From the NCBI RefSeq assembly GCF_030812415.1, contig NZ_JAUSST010000001.1, positions 1 to 64,000 on the forward strand: a stretch of DNA of 64,000 nucleotides, written 5' to 3'. Below, one piece after another: positions 39,063 through 47,832 of this stretch. The notes under the pieces were generated by a model, which had not been told where the DNA came from, did no database searches, and saw nothing but the letters and a program-made list of their open reading frames with translations. Source of the DNA: Paenibacillus harenae. GTDB taxonomy: Bacteria; Bacillota; Bacilli; Paenibacillales; Paenibacillaceae. Position 1 is the stretch's first letter; each line of letters opens with the position of its first letter. The translations under genes were made by a program, and so were the position numbers.

Positions 39063-39954
39063 GTCCGCAGTGAGACCTCCCGTAAGCCTCCCCCAAGGCG
39101 TTTATGCCGAACTGCGGGAAGCGATGAAAATTCGCGAACACCTGTCAACTGACCTTTGTGTTGTACAAGCGCGCGTCCATAACTGGCTGGATCGGTACTT
39201 TCCAGAGTTCCTCACAGTATTTAAAGATTGGGAATGCGTATCAGCACTTCAAATGCTAAGCCTTCAGCTTCTGCCGCATGAGCTTGTTTCTGTACCAGAC
39301 GAGAAGTTGTTAAAGCATCTGAGAGAAGTTGCAAAGCGTGGGCTTGGACTAGGCCGCATAAGGAATCTGAAGGCAGCAGCCAGCCGTTCTGTCGGCATAA
39401 AACAAGGACCAGAATTAGCCAAGATGGAGCTGCACTTGTTGTTGACCCAATATGAATTTCTCCATAGTAAGCTTGAGGAGCTGGAAGCAAAGCTAGATGA
39501 GCTGCTTTTAAAGATTCCCCATGTACAGCAAGTGTTGGCCATTAAAGGGATTGGTAGAGACACCGTCGCTGGGTTTCTAGCAGAGGTAGGAGACATTGGC
39601 CAGTACCATCATCCAAAGCAAATAACGAAGTTGGCTGGATTGAATTTGAAAACAAATTCATCGGGCACACATACAGGACAGACCAGAATAACAAAAAGAG
39701 GTAGGAAACGTCTTCGTGCCCTACTCTTTAGAGTGATGATGCCGTTGGTTGCTAAAAATACAGCATTCCGAGCGTTGCACGAGTACTACACCAAAAGGTC
39801 GAAAAATCCGTTGAAGAAGATGCAGTCTCTCATTGCGTTATGTAACAAACTTATTCGCATCCTATTCGGCATATTGAAGAAGGGGCATGAGTTTAAGGAA
39901 GAGAAGATGATGCATGACATCCCTCGAAATGAAGAATTGATATTGGCAGCTTAA
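39063..39954 (+). mobile_element. IS110-family transposase, C-terminal fragment
   Basis: From about 39075 the frame encodes ELREAMKIREHLSTDLCVVQ, a coiled-coil linker, and the Transposase_20 domain (LLKIPHVQQVLAIKGIGRDT, QITKLAGLNLKTNSSGTHTG, ITKRGRKRLRALLFRVMMPL) with the catalytic Ser region of IS110 enzymes near KTNSSGTHTG. The N-terminal DEDD RuvC-like domain is absent, so it cannot act. It inserted into, or recombined with, the WYL regulator gene. Confidence 0.82.
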
Positions 39955-40455
39955 CTAAACGTTTTCCAATGAACATGACCTAACGAAGGACTAGATAACA
40001 AAAAGCACGGATGAGTCGGAACGGCACTATCCATACGGACGAAGATCCTGCCGGGCAGCATATCTGACCTCCACCTCATGGACAGGTTGAATGAAGGAAT
40101 GTGGGAGCGTAGACTCTGCGAGATGTGGGAGGGTTGACCACCATGAGCCCATGTGGAGATCCAAAGATGCAACCATACTTTACCGGAGTAACCACTTTTT
40201 ACAGAAGGTGGTCTAGGTGGATACTTTTATTCGCCTTTGCTAGTCCCATAAACTGCATCATCTACAACTATGTTCCACTGAAATGTTATCTGCAGTGAGC
40301 AAACTAGGACAATATTCTAAGAAAACGTGAGTATTGAAGAGCAAAGTGATTCTCCATAGAGGGAGGATAGTTGAATGAATTAGTGAAATATATTAAAGGT
40401 GAGCTACTTGCAAAGTTGCAAGGGGTATGACACCTATTATTGATAGGTCATTGTT
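39955..40455. other. Non-coding sequence after IS110 fragment
   Basis: No gene. 39955-40200 is probably the 3' non-coding end of the IS110-family element; in the IS1111 subgroup this end carries the bridge RNA. Structured pieces such as GATCCTGCCGGGCAGCATAT and the paired CCACTTTTTACAGAAGGTGG (40190-40209) fit an RNA-rich end. 40307-40371 is the second copy of the repeat at 6329-6392, ending GAGGGAGGATAGTTGAATG, which looks like a ribosome site and start of a lost gene. Confidence 0.45.
40307..40371 (+). repeat. Dispersed repeat copy 2 (pair with 6329-6392)
   Basis: TTCTAAGAAAACGTGAGTAT and GCAAAGTGATTCTCCATAGA align with 6329-6392. It ends in a ribosome-site-like GGGAGGAT followed by ATG with an immediate stop. 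Confidence 0.5.
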
Positions 40456-40680
40456 TTGAGGAGTGAAGTGAACTATGTATCATACTTCGCCGGAAACGGC
40501 GCTAAAAATGAAACGGTGGCCAAAGAATACCATAGCGGCGGGTCATCGGCTTCCGTTGGTCTCCTTTCGGACGGCACGGTAATGGCTGTGGGGAGAGTGG
40601 ACGAAATACTGAAAATCAAAGGAGATTTAAGAGAAATGTTTATTGAATTTGAAACATCTGAACAGACGATGCAGTCATGA
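40456..40680 (+). pseudogene. Chimeric scrap: RCC1-like plus ABC ATPase tail
   Basis: SASVGLLSDGTVMAVGR has the RCC1 repeat pattern (xxVGLxxDGTVxAVG), while VDEILKIKGDLREMFIEFE resembles the C terminus of an ABC-2 type ATPase. The stretch is too short to be either protein. A hairpin (40738-40765, GGGCCATCC/GGGTGGCCC) follows. Confidence 0.4.
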
Positions 40681-40914
40681 AGAAGAAAATCTTGCAAGTC
40701 ATTCAACAAATTTCATGAATTATAATAGTAGTCAATAAAGGGCCATCCATTATAGGGTGGCCCTTCAAACTTGCCGGAAACCAACCTGTTAGACCATGCC
40801 GAAAAGCACGATTTAGGAAACCACAATCCCCCTTATCACTCTGACATGATTGTAGTTGTACACGAATACACTTGATTGAGACCAAAGGGAATATATCAAG
40901 AATGGAGGGTTGGT

Positions 40915-41988
40915 ATGATTAGAAATCGAGTTTCAGTAATGCTGGTGCTCGCTATTCTGGTGCTGTCCGGGTTGGGACTAGCCGGCTGCACGAGCGACGG
41001 CTCCGGGAAGGAAATTGCCGTCATGGTGCCGAGCGCGGATCATGGTTGGACGGGGGCTGTTCTGACTTACGCACAGGAGAAGGCAGATGAGCTGAATAAG
41101 GACGATGCGGTGAAGGAGAAATTCAAAGTCAAGGTGTTTGCAGCGACGGATGTGGAGAACCAAATTAAGCAAGTGGATGACCTCTTGAGTAAATCGGGCA
41201 GCATAGGCGGCATTGTTATTCTTCCGTACGATAACGGTCTTCAATCGACTCTGGAGAAAATTGCGGCCGCAGATATCCCCTTTGTCCAATTCGACCGTGT
41301 CATAACGAGTCCGATGATCGATGAGAAGGTGGTCTCGAACGTAAAGGGCGATAACGAAGGCATCGGTTATGAGACGGCTAAGCGATTCGTTGAGAAGGGT
41401 CTCACCAAGGACGATTATGTCTATGAAATGATCGGAGACAATTCCTCCGTGCCGGAGCTTCGTTCGAACGGATTCAGGACATACCTAAGCGAGCAAGGCT
41501 GGACAAAAGAAGAGATCGACAAGACAGTGGTGAAATCCGCAGCCACCGGCTGGAGCCGCGATACAGGGAAGGAGCTGTTCGAATCGTGGTTCGGCAGCGC
41601 CCAGCTTGATACCTCCAAGGAGAATTGGATCTTCACGCACGATGATGAAATCGCTATCGGCGTCCTGGAATCTCTGAACGGTTCAGCCCTTGATGTAGGC
41701 AAGAAGGAAGCGTTTCTGAAGCAGCTGAAGGCACTGGGCGCCTCTTCGGGTCTTGCCGAAATGCATGCAATTTTGAAAGACAAACATCAGACAATAGCAC
41801 GCCCGTCCACATTCGATATCTTTTCGGTAACCTACGATCCGGCTATGATTCAAGAGGCCATGCAGGTGATGACGGACTTCCTCATGAAAAAAGGAACAGT
41901 CGAGCAGGATCACGTCATTCCGGTTAAGGTCGTCGATGCCGGCAACGTAGCGGATTTCAAGGCGTTCGGCACGTACGAAGAGAAATAG
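40915..41988 (+). CDS. Sugar ABC transporter substrate-binding lipoprotein
   Basis: A 357-aa periplasmic-binding-protein-type lipoprotein (Peripla_BP_4, arabinose/galactose/ribose class). Signal peptide with lipobox LAGC, then IAVMVPSADHGWTGAVLTYA, a sugar-contacting start with the conserved aromatic. GIVILPYDNG and IPFVQFDRVI are the hinge strands, and NWIFTHDDEIAIGVL is the second-lobe contact. GGAGGG before ATG 40915 decides the start over the upstream in-frame codon at 40876. First gene of an ABC importer operon. Confidence 0.9.
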   Translation: MIRNRVSVMLVLAILVLSGLGLAGCTSDGSGKEIAVMVPSADHGWTGAVLTYAQEKADELNKDDAVKEKFKVKVFAATDVENQIKQVDDLLSKSGSIGGIVILPYDNGLQSTLEKIAAADIPFVQFDRVITSPMIDEKVVSNVKGDNEGIGYETAKRFVEKGLTKDDYVYEMIGDNSSVPELRSNGFRTYLSEQGWTKEEIDKTVVKSAATGWSRDTGKELFESWFGSAQLDTSKENWIFTHDDEIAIGVLESLNGSALDVGKKEAFLKQLKALGASSGLAEMHAILKDKHQTIARPSTFDIFSVTYDPAMIQEAMQVMTDFLMKKGTVEQDHVIPVKVVDAGNVADFKAFGTYEEK

Positions 41989-42001
41989 TACGGTAAATAA
42001 A

Positions 42002-42032
42002 CCGCTCATGAGATGATCGTGCTTATGAGCGG
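42002..42032 (+). promoter_or_regulatory. Intercistronic stem-loop after the binding-protein gene
   Basis: CCGCTCATGAG pairs with CTTATGAGCGG with no T-run after it. In binding-protein-dependent operons such a hairpin stabilises the upstream message so that more binding protein than transporter is made. Confidence 0.6.
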
Positions 42033-42064
42033 ATTATCCTAATATACAAGGTGAGTGGGGGCAT

Positions 42065-43588
42065 ATGGAACTGCTGAAGATAGACGGCATCACCAAAGCG
42101 TTCTATGGAGTTACTGTGCTCGACCGCGTTAGTCTGAGCGTTAACCGGGGAGAAGTACACGCCTTGCTCGGAGAGAACGGTGCGGGCAAATCCACGCTGA
42201 TGAACATCCTGGCTGGCGTTCATAGCAAGGATAACGGCCTGATCTCTTTCGACGGCAGGGAGATCACCCAACACAGCATCAAGTCGGCCGAGCAGCACGG
42301 GATTGCCTTTGTTCATCAAGAACTGAATATATTTAACGATTTGCGTGTGTACGAGAATGTGTTTCTGGGCAAGGAGCTGACCGGTTCCCTCGGCAGATTG
42401 CGAAAGAAAGAGATGGTTGATCAGACAAGCGCGTTGATGGGTAAACTGGGTGTCGATATAGACCCTATGGAATACGCAGGCAGCCTGGATACGGGGAAAA
42501 AGCAGCTGCTGGAAATCGCGAAGGTGCTGCAGGGGGAAGCGAAGCTTTTTATACTGGATGAGCCCACCACAGCGCTGAACAACGAAGAGATTGAGCGGCT
42601 GTTCTTTATTATCCGAAGATTGAAAAATGCCGGCAAAAGCTTCATCTTTATCTCCCACAAGATGCCGGAGATCTTCCGGATTGCGGACCGCTTCACCGTG
42701 CTTCGCAACGGAAAGCTGGTTGTATCGAATGACATCAAGCACACCACGCCGGAGGAAATCGCCAGACATATGGTCGGGGAACGGTATTCATCCGATGTAG
42801 GGTATGAAGAGCGCACGGCAGGTGTTGCAATCGTAGAGATACAGCAGCTCTCCGGCAGGCGGTTTCACAACGTCAACTTGACCGTGAAGAAGGGCGAAAT
42901 CATTGCATTTACAGGCTTGGAAGGCGCTGGCTGCTCGGAGCTGTTGCAGACGATCTTCGGCGTATTGCAGCCTCATAGCGGCAGGCTTCTCATCTACGGC
43001 CGAAGCCTCCAGCCTCACAGCATCCGAAGCGCGATGAAGTTAAGAATAGCGATGGTGCCCGCCAACCGCAAGGAAAACTCCGTCATCCCGGACCTCAACC
43101 TGCTCGAAAATACTTACCTCTCCGAGCACGCGATTCATTCCAGACAGAAGTTTATATTCAAAAAACGAGAGCTTCAAACCTACGAGGAGTTGAGAAAAAA
43201 GCTTGCAATCAAGGCGGGCAGCTATCGGGACATGATCACAAGCTTGTCAGGCGGAAACCAGCAGAAGATCATCCTGGCGCGGTCGCTGCGCACCAACGCG
43301 GACCTTATTCTTTTCGACAACCCTACGCAGGGGATTGACATCGGCGCGAAGCACGAAATATATAAGCTTATTCTCGAGCTGGCCAAGCAAGGAAAAACAA
43401 TTATTGTCAATACACTCGAGATGACAGAGATTCAGAAAATTGCGGACCGTTGTGCGGTGTTTTATCGCGGGACCATTACGGCGATTCTGAACCGGGAAGA
43501 AATCAACGAAGAACGCGTCATGCTGCATGCGACAAACGCCATTGTTCCGGAGGAGAGGAGTGCGGCGGAGAATGAGCGTCAACTATAA
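42065..43588 (+). CDS. Sugar ABC transporter ATPase (RbsA/MglA family)
   Basis: A 507-aa tandem ATPase. Domain 1: Walker A GENGAGKSTLMN, Q-loop VHQELNIF, Walker B LFILDEPTTAL; its signature region, SLDTGKKQLLEIAK, is degenerate. Domain 2: GLEGAGCSELLQ (altered Walker A, Lys replaced), signature LSGGNQQKIILARSL and Walker B LILFDNPTQGID, with Asn at the catalytic Glu position. Such asymmetry is common in this subfamily. It overlaps the permease gene by 17 nt. Confidence 0.92.
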   Translation: MELLKIDGITKAFYGVTVLDRVSLSVNRGEVHALLGENGAGKSTLMNILAGVHSKDNGLISFDGREITQHSIKSAEQHGIAFVHQELNIFNDLRVYENVFLGKELTGSLGRLRKKEMVDQTSALMGKLGVDIDPMEYAGSLDTGKKQLLEIAKVLQGEAKLFILDEPTTALNNEEIERLFFIIRRLKNAGKSFIFISHKMPEIFRIADRFTVLRNGKLVVSNDIKHTTPEEIARHMVGERYSSDVGYEERTAGVAIVEIQQLSGRRFHNVNLTVKKGEIIAFTGLEGAGCSELLQTIFGVLQPHSGRLLIYGRSLQPHSIRSAMKLRIAMVPANRKENSVIPDLNLLENTYLSEHAIHSRQKFIFKKRELQTYEELRKKLAIKAGSYRDMITSLSGGNQQKIILARSLRTNADLILFDNPTQGIDIGAKHEIYKLILELAKQGKTIIVNTLEMTEIQKIADRCAVFYRGTITAILNREEINEERVMLHATNAIVPEERSAAENERQL

Positions 43589-44543
43589 GCATCTGTGGTC
43601 CAACTACAACTACATTATCGTCTTTATCGGCATATTCATTGCCTTCTTGTTTACGAATGGCAGCGATACATCCTGGACCAGCATGACGAATATATTGCTT
43701 CACAGCGCCATTCTGGGGACGATTGCGCTCGGAATGGGATTCATCATTCTTACCGGGGATATCGATCTCTCTGTCGGCTCCTCCTTCGTCCTTGTCGGCG
43801 GGCTGACCATTATCGTTTACAACCAAGTGGATAACATCTTTGCAGGGCTGATCATCGCCATTCTGCTCGGAATGGTGTGCGGCTTCATTAACGGCGTGCT
43901 TGTTGGCTGGCTGCTGATGCCTTCGTTCATAGTCACTTTGGCAACGATGCTGATCTTTAGGTCGATCTCGCAATATATGATGAATGAGCGGGGTGAAACG
44001 AGATACAGCGTGGACGGATCATTATCCAGCTATTCGGCGCTGTTCAAGCTCGGCAATGGAGAATTGCTAACACTCCCCGTCATTGGCATTATTTTTATCT
44101 GTATCGCAGTGGCTCTCACGTACATATCGTCCTCTACCAAATTCGGAAAGCGTGTCTATGCGCTCGGAAGCAATCCGCGCGCTGCTAAGCTAGCCGGTAT
44201 CGATATTCATTGGACCAGAATCAAGGTATTCCTGCTTAGCGGCGCATTGGTGGGATTTGCAGCGTTCCTGAAGATTGCGAAAGATACCTCCTTCGACCCG
44301 GCAACGTCCGGTCAGAACTTCGAGCTCTATGCCATCGCTGCCGTTGTCATCGGCGGAATCAGCATGTCCGGCGGGAGAGGGAAAGTGGCGAGTATCGTGT
44401 TCGGCACCATGTCATTCACAATGATCGATAAAATCATAACGGCGGTCGGAATGAATGCGTTGTTGAACGATTCAGTAAAAGGGTTGATTCTCCTTGCCGC
44501 TGTAGGGTTGCAGATGGTGAAGCGGCAATCAAGGTCGGGGTAG
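43572..44543 (+). CDS. Sugar ABC transporter permease (RbsC/BPD_transp_2)
   Basis: A 323-aa permease with 8-10 hydrophobic helices. Family signatures: GMGFIILTGDIDLSVGSSFV and YALGSNPRAAKLAGIDIHWT, the coupling segment. A later conserved block is AIAAVVIGGISMSGGRGKVA. ATG 43572 with GGCGGAG upstream is taken as the start. It completes the importer. The sugar is not evident; no sensor, regulator or catabolic genes flank the operon. Confidence 0.92.
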   Translation: MSVNYKHLWSNYNYIIVFIGIFIAFLFTNGSDTSWTSMTNILLHSAILGTIALGMGFIILTGDIDLSVGSSFVLVGGLTIIVYNQVDNIFAGLIIAILLGMVCGFINGVLVGWLLMPSFIVTLATMLIFRSISQYMMNERGETRYSVDGSLSSYSALFKLGNGELLTLPVIGIIFICIAVALTYISSSTKFGKRVYALGSNPRAAKLAGIDIHWTRIKVFLLSGALVGFAAFLKIAKDTSFDPATSGQNFELYAIAAVVIGGISMSGGRGKVASIVFGTMSFTMIDKIITAVGMNALLNDSVKGLILLAAVGLQMVKRQSRSG

Positions 44544-44576
44544 GGAGCGAAGTTGGAGGCCGCTGAAAAAGTCGGA

Positions 44577-44617
44577 AAAGGTACATTTTCCTTAAATTTA
44601 AGGGGAATGTACCTTTA
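44577..44617. terminator. Terminator of the sugar ABC operon
   Basis: AAAAGGTACATTTTCC pairs with GGGGAATGTACCTTT around a TTAAATTTAA loop. Confidence 0.85.
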
Positions 44618-44782
44618 TTATTTTAATGTATAACGGCGAAAAGGTTGAAGGGGCTTGGTAATAGGCCATGAGTATAGTATACATTTGAAGGAGGCGGTTA
44701 GATGAAACAACTCGTAATTAGTCATGTTCAAGTTTAGGTCAAAGATTTATTGCAGCTTGTCACATGGGCGGGAGGGATTTCG

Positions 44783-44962
44783 GTGCAAAACCAACCAAAC
44801 GGATTTCGTTTGCATTCGACCTGTTATATTTGCAAAAGAGAGTTTGGGGTCTTCGAGGGAACTCAAGTTTACGACCGAGTGAAACGAAACCGAAAAGGTA
44901 TGCATTACTGCGAGGATTGCAAGTACAGGATCGAACTTGAAGCACGTCTGCAGTTCTCTTGA
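44783..44962 (+). CDS. Small DUF2197-like zinc-ribbon protein
   Basis: A 59-aa protein from a GTG start behind GGGAGGG. CYICKREFGVFEGTQVYDRV and HYCEDCKYRIELEA supply two Cys-x-x-Cys knuckles about 34 residues apart, as in DUF2197 (YlaI-type) proteins. Probably binds one zinc. Followed by a terminator-like hairpin and inverted repeat A. Confidence 0.65.
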   Translation: MQNQPNGFRLHSTCYICKREFGVFEGTQVYDRVKRNRKGMHYCEDCKYRIELEARLQFS

Positions 44963-44998
44963 AACAATATTGTCAGACGACAACAACATTTATACAAT

Positions 44999-45076
44999 CG
45001 AAGTCGCATATATTGCGGCTTTTTTATTTTTGTATAGAAGTTCTTGTCGTGAGCTCAAGACAAGAACTTCTATACA
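44999..45076. repeat. Terminator plus inverted repeat A (18-bp arms)
   Basis: AAGTCGCATATATTGCGGCT with a T-run (45001-45030) is a terminator for the small gene. It is followed by perfect arms TGTATAGAAGTTCTTGTC (45031-45048) and GACAAGAACTTCTATACA (45059-45076) around a 10-nt loop containing GAGCTC. A very similar pair of elements is at 49263-49340. Confidence 0.8.
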
Positions 45077-45115
45077 AGGCCGTGATCCCCAAAAGCATCA
45101 GATCGAGTTATTAAA

Positions 45116-45200
45116 CTACCATGAAAGAACGAACTAACTTTAATGCTCTGTGGTGCAAATATAGATGCATGGATGGCTAACGGGCAGGATAACGTGGAAA
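45116..45200 (+). repeat. ATGAAAGAACG repeat, copy 1
   Basis: CTACCATGAAAGAACGAACT through GATGCATGGATGGCTAACGG aligns with 48515-48595 with only a few substitutions. Both copies sit 50-60 nt before a small gene. Confidence 0.75.
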
Positions 45201-45249
45201 TTTAATAGAAATCTAAACGTACAGATAATTCTTCTGGCGGAGGTATTAA

Positions 45250-45480
45250 ATGAACATACCTGCTCAATTGGACGGTGCAAGGGTGATAATGTATATAGAA
45301 AATGATGTGAATCGTACCATCACTAAAATGTTTTATGAAGAAGAAGATGGCTCAGCAAAGGAAGTATTAATTACAGGGTTGGCGTTGGCTAAATATGAAC
45401 AATCCAATGAATATTATCTGTTCTTATGTGATACCAATTGGGAAATCCATCAAGATTTTGATATGGAATCAATTGAATAA
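45250..45480 (+). CDS. Hypothetical protein, 76 aa
   Basis: Not recognised. An acidic soluble protein with no membrane segment: MNIPAQLDGARVIMYIENDV opens, and YYLFLCDTNWEIHQDFDMES closes it. GGCGGAGG precedes the ATG by 8 nt, and the codon use is normal for the window, so it is probably real. No partner is evident; a repeat with a terminator follows at 45554-45621. Confidence 0.6.
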   Translation: MNIPAQLDGARVIMYIENDVNRTITKMFYEEEDGSAKEVLITGLALAKYEQSNEYYLFLCDTNWEIHQDFDMESIE

Positions 45481-45553
45481 GCAATTAACTGTTCAATTAC
45501 AACTTTTAGTCTGAACCAGAATGATTGGAAGTTCTTATGATTGAAATTTGATT

Positions 45554-45621
45554 GAGCTATCGAGGAACTATAGTTCAAATAAAAAAGCTGCAGCAGATCG
45601 GAGGATCCGCTGCTGCTTTTG
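45554..45621. repeat. TAACGGG-family repeat, degenerate, with terminator
   Basis: GAGCTATCGAGGAACTATAG then TTCAA, followed by a hairpin AAAAAGCTGCAGCAGATC / GGATCCGCTGCTGCTTTT with a T-run. Same order of elements as 48454-48510. Confidence 0.55.
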
Positions 45622-45724
45622 TTGAAGTAAAGGGCAGTTTAGTTTAACAACAAATGGAAACCGTGATAGTATTAGGAAATAATACGAAGATGATTTTTGT
45701 CCGAATAAGAAGGAGGAAAATATT

Positions 45725-46060
45725 ATAAAACTGAAGATCCCGGTAATTATTTTTATTTCATTGGTTATTGTGGTCGCTGCAGTATTATTTTTTAATCATA
45801 GGTCTAATAAGGTACAAATTAACAATGATGCAGCAAAGATGCAACGGTGTGATGATGCTGGAATATTTACTAAATTGTCCGGGACAAAAACCAAAGCTTG
45901 GGGATTTGGAAGTGGCGGAAATATGATGTTTAGCGGTTCTGAGGTGTGCATATATGATGGTTTTGGCAAGCCTAAGATTAGTAAGATTATATACGAGAAA
46001 AAAGGGGAAGCAGAGATATATGTGCAAACAAATAACAGTATACTAATCAAAATCAAGTAG
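45725..46060 (+). CDS. Membrane-anchored hypothetical protein with lost ATG
   Basis: About 111 aa. The sequence after AAGGAGG (45710-45716) is ATT ATA AAA CTG AAG; ATA at 45725 sits at the ideal distance, and ATG to ATA would explain it (MKLKIPVIIFISLVIV). The N terminus is a single transmembrane helix, followed by a Cys-containing domain (MQRCDDAGIF, SEVCIYDGFGKPK). Expression now depends on a non-standard start or the internal TTG at 45761. Not assigned to a family. Confidence 0.55.
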   Translation: MKLKIPVIIFISLVIVVAAVLFFNHRSNKVQINNDAAKMQRCDDAGIFTKLSGTKTKAWGFGSGGNMMFSGSEVCIYDGFGKPKISKIIYEKKGEAEIYVQTNNSILIKIK

Positions 46061-46150
46061 AGGTTATTATACCTAAAGTCTTTACTATTCATGTTTTTGA
46101 TTTTGAAACGAAATCTAGTTTTGAAATCTACCCTGACGCATTCCAGGATT

Positions 46151-46236
46151 AAGCTAAATGGGAACGATAGCATAATTAAGCAGCACGGCCGCCGCCACTT
46201 CACTATGTTCGGCTGCTGTTTGCTCAACTAGGAACC
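46151..46236. repeat. TAACGGG-family repeat, degenerate
   Basis: AAGCTAAATGGGAACGATAG at 46151-46170 followed by GCAGC...GCTGC arms and CTCAACTAGG, the same layout as 48454-48520 but with an imperfect stem. Confidence 0.5.
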
Positions 46237-46285
46237 ATAGATTAAAGTAGTGAGAAGTTCATTTTTACTAAGTTGGAGGTCGTAG

Positions 46286-46819
46286 ATGAAAAAGCGATAT
46301 TGGCTGATTCTTGTTGTACCAGCGCTGCTGATTGTTCAGTACTTTGGCTTTCTAGATTCAGTTTATCCGGAACCGCCAAAACCGGCTGTGACGTACGCAG
46401 AGTTTCCTCTAAACGCCGTGTATATAATGAACGGTCAGCGCCACGAAATTAAGGACACAATAATTGGCGAATACGACGGGATGGGCTGGAACGAAGGAAT
46501 TGGAAAATTCCGCAAGTGGAAGCTAAAGCTTAAAAGCAGCGGAGCAGATCGGTTGACCCTTGTCAAAACAAAAGAGGGAGACATGGAAATCGAGATATTT
46601 TTTAGCTTAAGCCACGCCGAATATCTTATGGGGGATCCTGAGAAGGATCGCAATTACAAACAGAATTACCCAAGCAGTCCCCTGATTTCAAAAAAAGAAG
46701 GCAACATGACTAGCACAAGTTTGTTCACATCTGGTGAACTGACAGAGAAGTATAACATACGTATCCTTGAGTGGGAAACGAGCCCGCCGATTCAAAATCA
46801 TTTTGAAGAAGAAAGCTGA
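46286..46819 (+). CDS. Hypothetical protein with N-terminal membrane anchor
   Basis: A 177-aa protein. One transmembrane helix at residues 4-24 (YWLILVVPALLIVQYFGFL), then an outside domain with no recognised motif; YAEFPLNAVYIMNGQRHEIK and GEYDGMGWNEGIGKF are its most distinctive parts. A proline-rich hinge (YPEPPKPAV) separates anchor and domain. GTTGGAGG precedes the ATG. Not assigned to a family. Confidence 0.65.
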   Translation: MKKRYWLILVVPALLIVQYFGFLDSVYPEPPKPAVTYAEFPLNAVYIMNGQRHEIKDTIIGEYDGMGWNEGIGKFRKWKLKLKSSGADRLTLVKTKEGDMEIEIFFSLSHAEYLMGDPEKDRNYKQNYPSSPLISKKEGNMTSTSLFTSGELTEKYNIRILEWETSPPIQNHFEEES

Positions 46820-46902
46820 GACTTGTATGAAAATCTACACAAACAAACCTTGTTTATAACGGGTAATGTCAGGTCGAAAACCTGCCAGGGATGATTAGTT
46901 AC

Positions 46903-46967
46903 GCTAACGGGAGACTTTAGTTCAACAATCCAGGAGCAGTTTGCCGCCGCGGCAACTGCTCTTTTTG
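46903..46967. repeat. TAACGGG-family repeat with terminator
   Basis: GCTAACGGGAGACTTTAGTT (46903-46922), then CAACAATC and the hairpin GAGCAGTTTGCCG/CGGCAACTGCTC (46934-46961) followed by TTTTTG. Confidence 0.75.
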
Positions 46968-47068
46968 TAGTATAGTTATTGGGCAAATTATACAAATGAA
47001 TATACTTCCCTTACCTGGACAGATTAAGTTGTGAATTGATGTAATAAGGTAATGGGAGGGAAATTCAC

Positions 47069-47495
47069 TTGAAGGTTTTAATTTGCTTTGTAATCCTACT
47101 TTCAATGGTCGGAACGCAACCTACTTATTGTAATGCAGTCGGTAAGAAGCCACTTGAAGACTCGAGGGAACTACAACTTTCAAGATATGCTGGTATTGCT
47201 TTTACGACCGCATATGGAAGAGAAGTTAGATGTATTTACAGTACCGGGATCCCCAGATATATATCCTTATTTAGTTGATGTAACGCACACTGAAAGAACC
47301 AATGGTTTCCGTGGATTTGATTTATTAATCACACTCGATGTGCGTCCAACTGTTGGCCCACATATCCCAGTCGGTGAAGATATTTTTATTACTTATCGGA
47401 TCTCGGCTGCTGGGGTAGAGCTAAAAAATCTTGAACATCTTAAAGGACCTAATAAGAACGAATTCCCTCCAAATTACCAAGATCTTTTAAAGTAA
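47069..47495 (+). pseudogene. DUF3888 secreted protein, frameshifted
   Basis: TTG start behind GGGAGGG gives a signal peptide (VLICFVILLSMVGTQPTYCN). One extra base near 47168-47172 shifts the frame; removing it gives SREYNFQDMLVLLLRPHMEE, the usual DUF3888 opening. The domain then runs to YPYLVDVTHTERTNGFRGFD and DIFITYRISAAGVELKNLEH, ending at 47495. The family is secreted and of unknown function. Confidence 0.7.
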
Positions 47496-47571
47496 CGGGA
47501 GACGATAGTTAAATAAGTAACGGACGAAGCTGCCGAGCAATCGGTGGCTTCATTGTGTTAACGGGCAGATT
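47491..47571. repeat. TAACGGG-family repeat, two-ended copy
   Basis: TAACGGGAGACGATAGTT overlaps the DUF3888 stop codon; hairpin GAAGCTGCCGAGCAATCGGT GGCTTC spans 47526-47551; a second TTAACGGGCAGATT closes the unit at about 47558-47571. Confidence 0.7.
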
Positions 47572-47832
47572 GTTGTGTGCCCCTTCGAATGTGTTTAATT
47601 AGTGGTTGTCCAGTAAGATTGTCAGTTGTCGTTGTGTTCATTAAGGATTTTACCGAGCGGTAGCAGGGTTGGGGCACCCTGATCATCTATACGTCTCTGG
47701 AAGTGGAGTAGGGGATAACAGGGAGGGGGCAATTGCCCAAGCCAACGCCAGCACGCTGACATATACATGTTAGAGAAGCACCCATATGAAAATGCAGAAA
47801 CGAGTGTATTATACAAAAAGAGGATGAAGCAT

